This document shows positions 47,737-60,420 of a DNA stretch of 64,000 nucleotides, in pieces. Within the stretch, counting starts at the first letter, position 1. Each line of letters opens with the position of its first letter. The notes beneath the pieces were generated by a model. It was not told where the DNA came from. It searched no databases and saw only the letters and a program-made list of their open reading frames with translations. Source of the stretch: Magicicada septendecula (Eukaryota > Arthropoda > Insecta > Hemiptera > Cicadidae). A program made the position numbers and the translations under genes. The stretch lies in NCBI GenBank assembly GCA_034769895.1, contig CM068375.1, forward strand, positions 254,365,542 to 254,429,541, read 5' to 3'.

Positions 47737-50101
47737 ATATATCGGATAAACCGAGGCCATATATCGGATTTATCAGAGGACCAGGATGAAATACCCTACC
47801 CAGACAGATGGAATGCATAGAAAAACACTGAAAGGGGACTGATTTCATGATAACCTACCTAAGTAATTTAAAATAAAAATAAAATAATAATACAAGCAGA
47901 TGAGGTTGCTGATAAATAATAAAGAAAAAATATATATAAAAAATGAATTTCAAAATTCAAAAAAGTTATGTAAGAAAAGCTTACACAGATATTTCGAGAA
48001 TATTTTAGACCAATCATAAAATGGAGAAATAAAATTACCAAGGATCCACATAAAGTAAGAAACACTAACTTACTATAATCTTTGAATAAAAACTGATAAT
48101 AAGGGAGTGAAGTTACAAAACATTCCTAAACAGAACAAGATTAAGTTACAATAATCTTTAGCCAAAATATGAGGCACAAAAAAGCAAAACATACTATAAA
48201 GGAAAAAGCTACAAAAATTCCTAACTAGTAAGAAACACTAACTTACTATGATATTCAAAAAGTTATGAAAAAAAAAGTATCAATCAAAATGACCAACTTT
48301 TACTACTATTTAGAAAGAAATGGGAAGTAAGATTAAGAAAACCAATGATCAAAAAATGAAACAAATAAAATGAACATTCTAAGAGTTGTAATATGAATTG
48401 AGATGAAACAAAAAGTAATTAAGAATGAATAAAAATGTGAATTGTATCAATAAAAAGCAATGCTTCAAGTATTATCAAGTAGTATCTATAAAGAAAGATG
48501 AAAAAATATATGACTTGAACTGAGCAATAATGAAGTACAAAGGTAAAAGATTCCCAACAAATGTTATGATTATTATTATTATGTTGAGTCACGAGATGAC
48601 TGTATTTAAGATTCATTAATTGAGATTGACTGTTGAATAAGCCCAGCAATCATTTTACTGAGCAGGGATGATGTTCCCCTGATCTCAGAATAAGAGTAGT
48701 TTTGAACGACGGAGTTAGGTAAGCCAATAGAGCCCATCCGAATCGATTGCAACTACAAAGTAAAGTTAGTTAGGGAAAATAAGATTTATAGGGAATAATT
48801 TATAATAAAAAATCAATAAGCCAGTTCGTAATAAGACAAAATAATGAAGAAAAGAATCAGAAGAAAGGAAATAAAAGATACAGAATTAAGCATAAAAAAT
48901 CGAGTGAGAAGCAGGAGAGTTTAAGAAGAAAATAATACAATACAATTGATAATTTCATCAAACTTAGAATCACGTTTTATAAAATGATCAATTTTGGTGG
49001 GAGAGCATTATATAACATCACCAAATTCATATAAATTTTGATAACAATAAGTATGTATAAAAAATGCTAAAGGATATTATGTTTGAATAAATATATTATG
49101 TGGAGAGTAAAAATAAATAAAAGGTAATTAACATGGAAGGAGAAGGAATAACAAACCGAAAGTGATTAATAAAGAAACTCAAATAATAGACTGACAGACA
49201 GACGACATTGACCCAACCCCAGAGATTGGCCAGTTAAGAAACCAAAATAAAGAAAACAAGACAAATGAAGGAGAAGAAGAATGAAAACCAAGAGAGAACA
49301 AACCCACGAGGAAGAAAACAAAATGAAACGCGTCAAGAAAACTAGACAAGAAACAAAATGGAGAAGGGAGAAGTACTGTAATCCAAAATAATAAAGAGAA
49401 TGAAATCGGGTGAGAACCAAAACTGTTAATGAATGTTAGTATTGATAAAATGACAATTATAAACAGTCAGTAATATGAAACAATGTATAAAAGTACACTA
49501 ACCAAAGAGTTAGGGATATATGTAATTTGTTAACAAAGAAAGACACAATATTAATAATTTTATATAGATAGTGTGTAGAGAAAGAGAATAAAATGATGAG
49601 AAATAAATGGAAGTTGAACTAGTGAAAGTGATTTATTCTAGAGTGATATAATACTAAAGAAACACTAAGTAAATTATAATGAACACTAAATAATTTAAGA
49701 AAGTGCAAGTGAGAAATAAATACAAATATTGTCTATCATAAAAATAGTAAGAGGAGAGTAGGCTAAGATAAAGACTTAGTAAAATAACCTATGTTTAAGT
49801 TATAAGAGTGAACAATAACTTTTAACAAAGTTACAATGAATAATATTTAGAATAGAACATTGATTCAGTAAATAATGAACACTAAGTAGTGATATTCACT
49901 GTGATGACTATCAAATAGTATTGCTATAACTTAAGAATGTATTGTAAAAGTTTAAAGGTGTGATTCACAAGGAAAAGTAATAAGATGGTGTTAACATGGA
50001 AGGGAGAGCAAAAAGCATTAGAAAATAAGTCTGTATTAACATTAAGTAAATACCCATGTTATAAGGGGAGTTTAATGAATAAAATTCAATAGAGGGGAGA
50101 T
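47737..50101 (+). other. Unit 6 internal non-coding region
   Basis: No PLE tail, no coding region. Differs from unit 5 at scattered sites beyond about 47970, for example GTAAGAAAAGC against GTAAGAACAGC. Confidence 0.6.
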
Positions 50102-52817
50102 TGTTTAGCACCAGAACAACAAATAAGAATTAAGTAATTGTATAAAATATAGTTTATGAATTGGATATGGCTGTAAGAGTCATACAGACCATAGACCCAG
50201 ATGTTATATTGGAAATGAATAGCAACTAATTAGCAAGTAAGATTGAATAACACAGTTGTTACTATCCAAGATCACAAAAAGACTAAATTAAAACACATCC
50301 AGAGACATTAAACCCAATTATAAATGAAAAATAACAATTTAGGACTAAATAAAATATATTGTGTATGAAGCCATAGAAATCCAGTAATGGCTAATTAAAT
50401 GTGAAACAGGCCTAACGGTCAAACATAAACAATTACTGATTGTATAAAAAACACCCTGTAAAGAACAAATCCAAGGTGACTAATTCATCAAGGATGAATG
50501 GTAGTTATTATTAAAAACCAAATATTAAATTAAGGAATTATATAAACAAAGAAATGTAATTAGTAAGTATGAAATTAATTGTAAACTTACAAAACTTGAT
50601 AAAACCCAATATTGTGGGGTACCAAAATAATCTTTGTGAGAAAATATAAATGACAGTGCAAATAGATAATAACTAAGAAGGAAGATAAGAGGAGGAAGAA
50701 AGTCCGAAGAGATGGGAAGATTTGAAAGGAATTCAAAAATTGATAACAATGTATTCATGTTCAGCTCGCCCAATGAAATTAATGATGTAACCATGGAAAC
50801 GACCGTTTAACGAGGTAATTACCGTTGAATACAATTACTTGGAAAGTGACGCTATCGCAAGCCAGATGCAAAATTTCTGTACAACACATTTTCATTTTTA
50901 AAACATCTTAAAAGTAAAACCAAGTACAGAAATCGATCGTAAAGAAGTTTGATGGATACGGAATACCATTACCAGAGGGAGAAGACGATTAATTGAAGAC
51001 GAAACACCTAAATAAGTCCAAACAACTTTGAAAAAGATGCCGAAGCGTGAATAAAGAACAAATGAATTATATTGATGCCACAATCCTTCCTTCTCGACAT
51101 CCAGAGTAGTACCGTACTACAACGTTGTTAAGTATCAGTTAAATTATTTCAACTTCCAAAAATAAACTCACTTTGAATATTTCTCAATGTATGTTGAATA
51201 CCACTGAATCATTTTTATTCTCTTGCAAGGATTGAATCGTAATATTAAATCACTGAAAATTTGTTAACTATAGAACTAACCTCATATTTATGTACGACTT
51301 TTAAACATCTCGTATGACACTCAAACAAAACAATTACCACTACACATTACCCTACTTAAGGAAAAAACATTGTAAGGTTGTGTATTTTTAATATTGTAAC
51401 TGCATCTGAACCTTTTAACGTGATCCAAAGAGCACAAAACCATCGATCGAATTATTTGTTGATTGGCATTATAAAATGCCATACTGTGTTTATTTGTATT
51501 CAAAGGTCGATTGTTTAACCCTGGAGAGAGTCTTATAAAGAACTAGCGAGTACCCGGCATGCGTTGCAATGCCACTCAAAGAAAGAAAGTGTTTGTATAT
51601 ATATAATATATAAAGACTTCGTTCGCGTGGTCTTCAATTTAATGCGATAATATATTTAGAACAGAATCTATTCCATTGGGTTGCCATAGTAACCAGATCT
51701 AATAAGTTAGTTTTTTAAGACTCCAAAGGACCCCCCAGAGGATCGTATCGAAAAAAAAAACACCTGTCCTATGTTGGTTCTCCCGTTGCGTAAAATATTT
51801 GTGCCAAGTTTGGTTGAAATCGGTCCAGTGGTATAGGAGGAGATGTGGAAGACCCCAAAGGACCCCCCGAAGTATCATATCGGAAAAACACATATCCTAT
51901 GTTGGTTCTCCCGTTGCATAAAATATTTGTGCCAACTTTGGTTGAAATCGGTCCAGTGGTTTAGGAGGAGATGTGGAAGATCCCAAAGAACCCCCAAAAG
52001 AACCCCATTGAAAAAACACCTATCCTATGTTGTTTCTCCCTTTGCATAAAATATTTGTGCCAAGTTTGGTTGAAATCGGTCCAGTGGTTTAGGAGGAGAT
52101 GTGAAAGACCCCAAAGGACCCCCGAAGGATCATATCGAAAAAACACCTATCCTATGTTGGTTCTCCCGTTGCATAAAATATTTGTGCCAAGTTTGGTTGA
52201 AATCGGTCCAGTGGTTTAGGAGAAGATGTGGAAGACCCCAAAGGACCCCATCGAAAAAACACCTACCCTATGTTGGTTCTCCCGTTGCATAAAATATTTG
52301 TGCCAAGTTTGGTTGAAATAGGTCCAGTGGTTTAGGAGGAGATGTGGAAGACCCCAAGAACCCCCCAAAGGGCCCCATTGAAAAAAATTCATATACCTTC
52401 GCGGGCGTGTGCACAACAACTCACCGAAGTTTCATCGCAATCGGATGAATGGTATAGGAACGCATACGGGACAAAGAAAGAAACAAACATTCATTTTTAT
52501 AGATATAGATTATCCGGTGCAGAATTATATATGAAAAATTAATTACAACTTGTGTCTATAAAATATTAACTTCAAATTAATAATAAATCTATACTGTGTG
52601 TGTTAAATCGTGTTTTATTTTCATTAGCAAAGTGTATGTTTAAAAATATAATGTATAGCGAAGGTTTCTGATGCGACGTCTAGCGCGCAAGTAGCGAATA
52701 CTGTAACTGCTAACTCGATTGACCAAAAAATTGAGAAAAGGCGGGACGGATTGAATTCGTCGCCTCGTTCAAATAGAACATTGATAAGTAAACAATTTTA
52801 ATTGTTTTATATAAACA
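50102..52817 (+). repeat. LTR7 (2716 bp, with insert)
   Basis: Same ends; carries the longer 967-bp form of the insert. Confidence 0.6.
51543..52509 (+). mobile_element. Tandem-repeat-bearing insert in LTR7
   Basis: 967 bp. Repeat landmarks at 51843, 51971, 52099, 52226 and 52342 give periods 128, 128, 127 and 116, so this is the form without the 19-bp deletion of LTRs 5 and 6. Confidence 0.6.
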
Positions 52818-53159
52818 ATTTGGCGCCACCCGGAGATTATCCACTACGTTTGAACCTCAGATCGGGAACCACGATACCTGGTCCCCAGTACATTCGCTAC
52901 GGACCCAAACATCGTGAATTACATCGCCGTGCGAGGACACAGTGGTAAGAAACACAGACACATTTTTACACTCAGACACACTTGTTATATTTTACAGAGG
53001 CACGAGAGCTACACAGAACGACCGTTATATAATAAATTGGCTTCCATCGCGGGGCTTGAAGGAGGCAGGACATCCAATATATAATAAATTGGCGCCCAAT
53101 GTGGGGTTTGAAAAAAGGAAGATACGAAGTTCTAGCGGCAGTCACGAAAGGAGATCACG
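52818..53159 (+). promoter_or_regulatory. Unit 7 leader with PBS-like sites
   Basis: LTR-adjacent site intact. The Lys-like site 53090-53107 has two changes (AATGTGGGGT at its end). Confidence 0.5.
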
Positions 53160-54575
53160 ATGCACACAAGAGGTTTATCGAAAAAGTTGGCGAAGGAGAA
53201 AGAGATAGAAGAAAATAGAGGGGAAGAAGAGGAAGGAACATCGATTGAAGAAGTGGAGACAGCAATAACCACCACAGAACCAACCCAAGATGAAGAAATG
53301 GAACCACAGGCTGGAGATAGGGAGGAAGCCAGAGGAGGAATGGATTTACAAAAATTATGGGAATTGATTAACGAAAATTTTAAGAAACAGAAGGAAGAAA
53401 CCAATCAAAATTTTAAGAAACAGGAGGATAATTTTCAGAAGCAGAAGGAAGAACTGAGACAAACCATTAACCAAAATAACGAAACCCTCCAACAACAGCT
53501 GAAGGAAATCAACGAAATAACCAAGGAAGAGATGAAACAGCAGGTGATCCAACTATTAAGGGAGTATCGAGAAGAAACCATGCAACAGATCACTGAAGCT
53601 AATGAAAAATTAGAGGAGACGTTGGAGAAACTAGAGAAAACCAATGAGAATGTTTCTGAAATTCGTGAGGAAGTGCTCAATAAAATGAACCATATCGAAG
53701 GAGAAAATAAAAGGAAAATTGAGGAAGGTCATGAAGAAACAGTCAGAAGATGTGCCCAGATGGACCAGGACATACATCAAGTCCGGGAAGAAAACCAGAA
53801 GGAGGTAGCAGCTGTACGAACAGACTTGGGGGAACAAATGGAAAGAGTTTACAGCAATTTAAATAAAATAGACAGCAAAGTAGACAAAAACCAACAAAGG
53901 ATTGACGATATGCACAGAATAGAAGAATCATTACGGGAAGAAGTGGACGCCTGGCGTGACCGACCATGTAACAATAATCATGTCATGAACACGGACAACA
54001 GAGATACTATTAACTTCCGTAATTATAAAAGGAACCCTATTGAGTTCTTGAAGAGGGTGGAAGAGTTAATCATCAAAAATCGAGAGACTCGATGGACTAC
54101 AATAAGAGGAATGCTGGACGAAATGTTCAAGGAGACATACGACAACTGGTGGATTGCCACCCGACCAGACATCCAAAGCATTCAAGAGTTTAAGATCCAG
54201 TTCAAGGCTAAATACTGGTCGGAATCGACTCAGAACATGGTCCGCAATAACCTAAGCAACGGGAGGTATGAAAATCAAAATGGACAATCTCTCACCTCCT
54301 ACTTCTTGGGAAAAATCTGCATGGCCAGGAATTTGGAACCACGTATATCAGAAGAGTGTCTTGTAATACAGTTATCTTACCACTACGACGAAGCCATCCA
54401 AAAAGCACGGATGTACAGCCAGGTAAAGACCATCCAAGACATGGCTAGCGCTTATTGGAAAGCCATGAGCACGAGTGGCAGTACAGAAAAAATAGAGTGT
54501 CCAGTTTCAGGAATAATAGAACCAATGATGGACAATTATCACCAAACCAACAGGGAGATAATAAACCACCGGTAA
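53160..54575 (+). CDS. gag: gag 5' ORF, unit 7
   Basis: An intact 471-codon frame from ATG 53160, without the 2-base loss of units 5 and 6. Private changes include Ile in EFKIQFKAK and Glu in YDEAIQKA. Ends in the shifted tail caused by the extra GC. Confidence 0.75.
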   Translation: MHTRGLSKKLAKEKEIEENRGEEEEGTSIEEVETAITTTEPTQDEEMEPQAGDREEARGGMDLQKLWELINENFKKQKEETNQNFKKQEDNFQKQKEELRQTINQNNETLQQQLKEINEITKEEMKQQVIQLLREYREETMQQITEANEKLEETLEKLEKTNENVSEIREEVLNKMNHIEGENKRKIEEGHEETVRRCAQMDQDIHQVREENQKEVAAVRTDLGEQMERVYSNLNKIDSKVDKNQQRIDDMHRIEESLREEVDAWRDRPCNNNHVMNTDNRDTINFRNYKRNPIEFLKRVEELIIKNRETRWTTIRGMLDEMFKETYDNWWIATRPDIQSIQEFKIQFKAKYWSESTQNMVRNNLSNGRYENQNGQSLTSYFLGKICMARNLEPRISEECLVIQLSYHYDEAIQKARMYSQVKTIQDMASAYWKAMSTSGSTEKIECPVSGIIEPMMDNYHQTNREIINHR

Positions 54576-55087
54576 ACAACCCTAACAATTATCAAGGGAA
54601 CCCACGGGGCAATAACGGGCCCAGAAATTTTAACAGAAATGGAAACAATAATAATAACAACTTCAGGAACAACTACAGGGGTAACTACCCATCGAATGGT
54701 TACAACAACAATTATCGCCCTGGAAAAAATAACAATAACCATAACAATAATCAAGGATACCGGCCACAGGTAAACTACATGAGGGGACAAAGACACCGGA
54801 GTCCAGGAAGAAACTATCGCCCATCTGACTATCGACAAACGTACTCTAACCAGGTACCCGATACAAGAAGCCACCCCTTCGAAGAAAATCACAGGAACAG
54901 CGTAGAGGACAGGAACAATCGACAGGAGCCGAACGCTAACCAAAACAATAATAACAATGAGAATTCTGGTGTTGCATTACCGCATAATCAAGCGAGTAAT
55001 GACGGAGAACCTCGAATATATCGGATAAACCATATTTTAGCAGAGGACCAGGATGAAATACCCTACCCAGACAGATGGAATGCATAG
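54449..55087 (+). CDS. gag: gag 3' ORF, unit 7 (-1 frame)
   Basis: Full-length nucleocapsid-like frame with Lys in YRPGKNNNN, shared with unit 8, and His in GQRHRSPG, private. No own ATG. Confidence 0.65.
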   Translation, partial: RLLESHEHEWQYRKNRVSSFRNNRTNDGQLSPNQQGDNKPPVNNPNNYQGNPRGNNGPRNFNRNGNNNNNNFRNNYRGNYPSNGYNNNYRPGKNNNNHNNNQGYRPQVNYMRGQRHRSPGRNYRPSDYRQTYSNQVPDTRSHPFEENHRNSVEDRNNRQEPNANQNNNNNENSGVALPHNQASNDGEPRIYRINHILAEDQDEIPYPDRWNA

Positions 55088-57369
55088 AAAAACACTGAAA
55101 GGGGACTGATTTCATGATAACCTACCTAAGTAATTTAAAATAAAAAGAAAATAATAATACAAGCAGATGAGGTTGCTGATAAATAATAAAGAAAAAATAT
55201 ATATAAAAAATGAATTTCAAAATTCAAAAAAGTTATGTAAGAACAGCTTACACAGATATTTCGAAAATATTTTAGACCAATCATAAAATGGAGAAATAAA
55301 ATTACCAAAGATCCACATAAAGTAAGAAACACTAACTTACTATAATCTTTGAATAAAAACTGATAATAAGGGAGTGAAGTTACAAAACATTCCTAAACAG
55401 AACAAGATTAAGTTACAATAATCTTTAGCCAAAATATGAGGCACAAAAAAGCAAAACATACTATAAAGGAATAAGCTACAAAAATTCCTAACTAGTAAGA
55501 AACACTAACTTACTATGATATTCAAAAAGTTATGAAAAAAAAAAGTATCAATCAAAATGACCAACTTTTACTACTATTTAGAAAGAAATGGGAAGTAAGA
55601 TTAAGAAAACCAATGATCAAAAAACGAAACAAATAAAATGAACATTCTAAGAGTTGTAATATGAATTGAGATGAAACAAAAAGTAATTAAAAATGAATAA
55701 AAATGTGAATTCTATCAATAAAAAGCAATGCTTCAAGTATTATCAAGTAGTATCTATAAAGAAAGATGAAAAAATATATGACTTGAACTGAGCAATAATG
55801 AAGTACAAAGGTAAAAGATTCCCAACAAATGTTATGATTATTATTATTATGTTGAGTCACGAGATGACTGTATTTAAGATACATTAATTGAGATTGACTG
55901 TTGAATAAGCCCAGCAATCATTTTACTGAGCAGGGATGATGTTCCCCTGATCTCAGAATAAGAGTAGTTTTGAACGACGGAGTTAGGTAAGCCAATAGAG
56001 CCCATCCGAATCGATTGCAACTACAAAGTAAAGTTAGTTAGGGAAAATAAGATTTATAGGGAATAATTTATAATAAAAAATCAATAAGCCAGTTCATAAT
56101 AAGACAAAATAATGAAGAAAAGAATCAGAAGAAAGGAAATAAAAGATACAGAATTAAGCATAAAAAATCTAGTGAGAAGCAGGAGAGTTTAAGAAGAAGA
56201 TAATACAATACAATTGATAATTTCATCAAACTTAGAATCACGTTTTATAAAATGATCAATTTTGGTGGGAGAGCATTATATAACATCACCAAATTCATAT
56301 AAATTTTGATAACAATAAGTATGTATAAAAAATGCTAAAGGATATTATGTTTGAATAAATATATTATGTGGAGAGTAAAAAATAAATAAAAGGTAATTAA
56401 CATGGAAGGAGAAGGAATAATAAACCGAAAGTGATTAATAAAGAAACTCAAATAATAGACTGACAGACAGACGACATTGACCCAACCCCAGAGATTGGCC
56501 AGTTAAGAAACCAAAATAAAGAAAACAAGACAAATGAAGGAGAAGAAGAATGAAAACCAAGAGAGAACAAACCCACGAGGAAGAAAACAAAATAAAACGC
56601 GTCAAGAAAACTAGACAAGAAACAAAATGGAGAAGGGAGAAGTACTGTAATCCAAAATAATAAAGAGAATGAAATCGGGTGAGAACCAAAACTGTTAATG
56701 AATGTTAGTATTGATAAAATGACAATTATAAACAGTCAGTAATATGAAACAATGTATAAAAGTACACTAACCAAAGAGTTAGGGATATATGTAATTTGTT
56801 AACAAAGAAAGACACAATATTCATAATTTTATATAGATAGTGTGTAGAGAAAGAGAATAAAATGATGAGAAATAAATGGAAGTTGAAATAGTGAAAGTGA
56901 TTTATTCTAGAGTGATATAATACTAAAGAAACACTAAGTAAATTATAATGAACACTAAATAATTTAAGAAAGTGCAAGTGAGAAATAAATACAAATATTG
57001 TCTATCATAAAAATAGTAAGAGGAGAGTAGGCTAAGATAAAGACTTAGTAAAATAACCTATGTTTAAGTTATAAGAGTGAACAATAACATTTAACAAAGT
57101 TACAATGAATAATATTTAGAATAGAACATTGATTCAGTAAATAATGAACACTAAGTAGTGATATTCACTGTGATGACTAGCAAATAGTATTGCTATAACT
57201 TAAGAATGTATTGTAAAAGTTTAAAGGTGTGATTCACAAGGAAAAGTAATAAGATGGTGTTAACATGGAAGGGAGAGCAAAAAGCATTAGAAAATAAGTC
57301 TGTATTAACATTAAGTAAATACCCATGTTATAAGGGGAGTTTAATGAATAAAGTTCAATAGAGGGGAGA
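55088..57369 (+). other. Unit 7 internal non-coding region
   Basis: A-rich, no PLE tail, no coding region. The purine tract before LTR8 has lost one T. Confidence 0.6.
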
Positions 57370-60078
57370 TGTTTATCACCAGAACAACAAATAAGAATTA
57401 AGTAATTGTATAAAATATAGTTTATGAATTGGATATGGCTGTAAGAGTCATACAGACCATAGACCCAGATGTTATATTGGAAATGAATAGCAAATAATTA
57501 GCAAGTAAGATTGAATAACACAGTTGTTACTAACCAAGATCACAAAAAGACTAAATTAAAACACATCCAGAGACATTAAACCTAATTACAAATGCAAAAT
57601 AACAATTTAGGACTAAATAAAATATATTGTGTATGAAGCCATAGAAATCCAGTAATGGCTAATTAAATGTGAAACAGGCCAAACGGTCAAACATAAACAA
57701 TTACTGATTGTATAAAAATCACCCTGTAATGGACAAATCCAAGGTGACTAATTCATCAAGGATGAATGGTAGTTATTATTAAAAACCAAATATTAAATTA
57801 AGGAATTATATAAACAAAGAAATGTAATTAGTAAGTATGAAATTAATTGTAAACTTACAAAACTTGATAAAACCCAATATTGTGGGGTACCAAAATAATC
57901 TTTGTGAGAAAATATAAATGACAGTGCAAATAGATAATAACTAAGAAGGAAGATAAGAGGAGGAAGAAAGTCCGAAGAGATGGGAAGATTTGAAAGGAAT
58001 TCAAAAATTGATAAAAATGTATTCATGTTCAGCTCGCCTAATGAAATTAATGATGTAACCATGGAAACGACCGTTTAACGAGGTAATTACCGTTGAATAC
58101 AATTACTTGGAAAGTGACGCTATCGCAAGCCAGATGCGAAATTTCTGTACAACACATTTTTAAAACATCTTAAAAGTAAAACCAAGTACAGAAATCGATT
58201 GTAAAGAAGTTTGATGGATACGGAATACCATTACCAGAGGGAGAAGACGATTAATTGAAGACGAAACACCTAAATAAGTCCAAACAACTTTGAAAAAGAT
58301 GCCGAAGCATGAATAAAGAACAAATGAATTATATTGATGCCACAATCCTTCCTTCTCGACATCCAGAGTAGTACCGTACTACAACGTTGTTAAGTATCAG
58401 TTAAATTATTTCAACTTCCAAAAATAAACTCACTTTGAATATTTCTCAATTTATGTTGAATACCACTGAATCATTTTTATTTTCTTGCAAGGATTGAATC
58501 GTAATATTAAATCACTGAAAATTTGTTAACTATAGAACTAACCTCATATTTATGTACGACTTTTAAACATCTCGTATGACACTCAAACAAAACAATTACC
58601 ACTACACATTACCCTACTTAAGGAAAAAACATTGTAAGGTTGTGTATTTTTAATATTGTAACTGCATCTGAACCTTTTAACGTGATCCAAAGAGCACAAA
58701 ACCATCGATCGAATTATTTGTTGATTGGCATTATAAAATGCCATACTCTGTTTATTTGTATTCAAAGGTCGATTGTTTAACCCTGGAGAGAGTCTTATAA
58801 AGAACTAGCGAGTACCCGGCATGCGTTGCAATGCCACTCAAAGAAAGAAAGTGTTTGTATATATATAATATATAAAGACTTTGTTCGCGTGGTCTTCAAT
58901 TTAATGCGATAATATATTTAGAACAGAATCTATTCCATTGGGTTGCCATAGTAACCAGATCTAATAAGTTAGTTTTTTAAGACTCCAAAGGACACCCCAG
59001 AGGATCGTATCGAAAAAAAAACACCTGTCCTATGATGGTTCTCCCGTTGCGTAAAATATTTGTGCCAAGTTTGGTTGAAATCGGTCCAGTGGTTTAGGAG
59101 GAGATGTGGAAGACCCCAAAGGACCCCCCGAAGTATCATATCGGAAAAGCACATATCCTATGTTGGTTCTCCCGTTGCGTAAAATATTTGTGCCAACTTT
59201 GGTTGAAATCGGTCCAGTGGTTTAGGAGGAGATGTGGAAGATCCCAAAGAACCCCCAAAAGAACCCCATTGAAAAAACACCTATCCTATGTTGGTTCTCC
59301 CTTTGCATAAAATATTTGTGCCAAGTTTGGTTGAAATCGGTCCAGTGGTTTAGGAGGAGATGTGGAAGACCCCAAAGGACCCCCGAAGGATCATATCGAA
59401 AAAACACCTATTCTATGTTGGTTCTCCCGTTGCGTAAAATATTTGTGCCAAGTTTGGTTGAAATCGGTCCAGTGGTTTAGGAGAAGATGTGGAAGACCCC
59501 AAAGGACCCCATCGAAAAAACACCTACCCTATGTTGGTTCTCCCGTTGCATAAAATATTTGTGCCAAGTTTGGTTGAAATAGGTTCAGTGGTTTAGGAGG
59601 AGATGTGGAAGACCCCAAGAACCCCCCAAAGGGCCCCATTGAAAAAAATTCATAAACCTTCGTGGGCGTGCGCACAACAACTCACCGAAGTTTCATCGCA
59701 ATCGGATGAATGGTATAGGAACGCATACGGGACAAAGAAAGAAACAAACATTCATTTTTATAGATATAGATTATCCGGTGCAGAATTATATATGAAAAAT
59801 TAATTACAACTTGTGTCTATAAAATATTAACTTCAAATTAATAATAAATCTATACTGTGGGTGTTAAATCGTGTTTTATTTTCATTAGCAAAGTGTATGT
59901 TTAAAAAACTAATGTATAGCGAAGGTTTCTGATGCGACGTCTAGCGCGCAAGTAGCGAATACTGTAACTGCTAACTCGATTGACCAAAAAATTGAGAAAA
60001 GGCGGGACGGATTGAATTCGTCGCCTCGTTCAAATAGAACATTGATAAGTAAACAATTTTAATTGTTTTATATAAACA
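57370..60078 (+). repeat. LTR8 (2709 bp, with insert)
   Basis: Starts TGTTTATCACC rather than TGTTTAGCACC and carries a 966-bp insert. Lacks TTTTCA near 58157. It is the last LTR of the array. Confidence 0.6.
58805..59770 (+). mobile_element. Tandem-repeat-bearing insert in LTR8
   Basis: 966 bp, long form as in LTR7. Confidence 0.6.
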
Positions 60079-60420
60079 ATTTGGCGCCACCCGGAGATTA
60101 TCCACTACGTTTGAACCTCAGATCGGGAACCACGATACCTGGTCCCCAGTACATTCGCTACGGACCCAAACATCGTGAATTACATCGCCGTGCGAGGACA
60201 CAGTGGTAAGAAACACAGACACATTTTTACACTCAGACACACTTGTTATATTTTACAGAGGCACGAGAGCTACACAGAACGACCGTTATATAATAAATTG
60301 GCTTCCATCGCGGGGCTTGAAGGAGGCAGGACATCCAATATATAATAAATTGGCGCCCAACGTTGGGCTTGAAAAAAGGAAGATACGAAGTTCTAGCGGC
60401 AGTCACGAAAGGAGATCAGG
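60079..60420 (+). promoter_or_regulatory. Unit 8 leader with PBS-like sites
   Basis: LTR-adjacent site intact. The Lys-like site 60351-60368 has one change (ACGTTGGGC). Confidence 0.5.
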
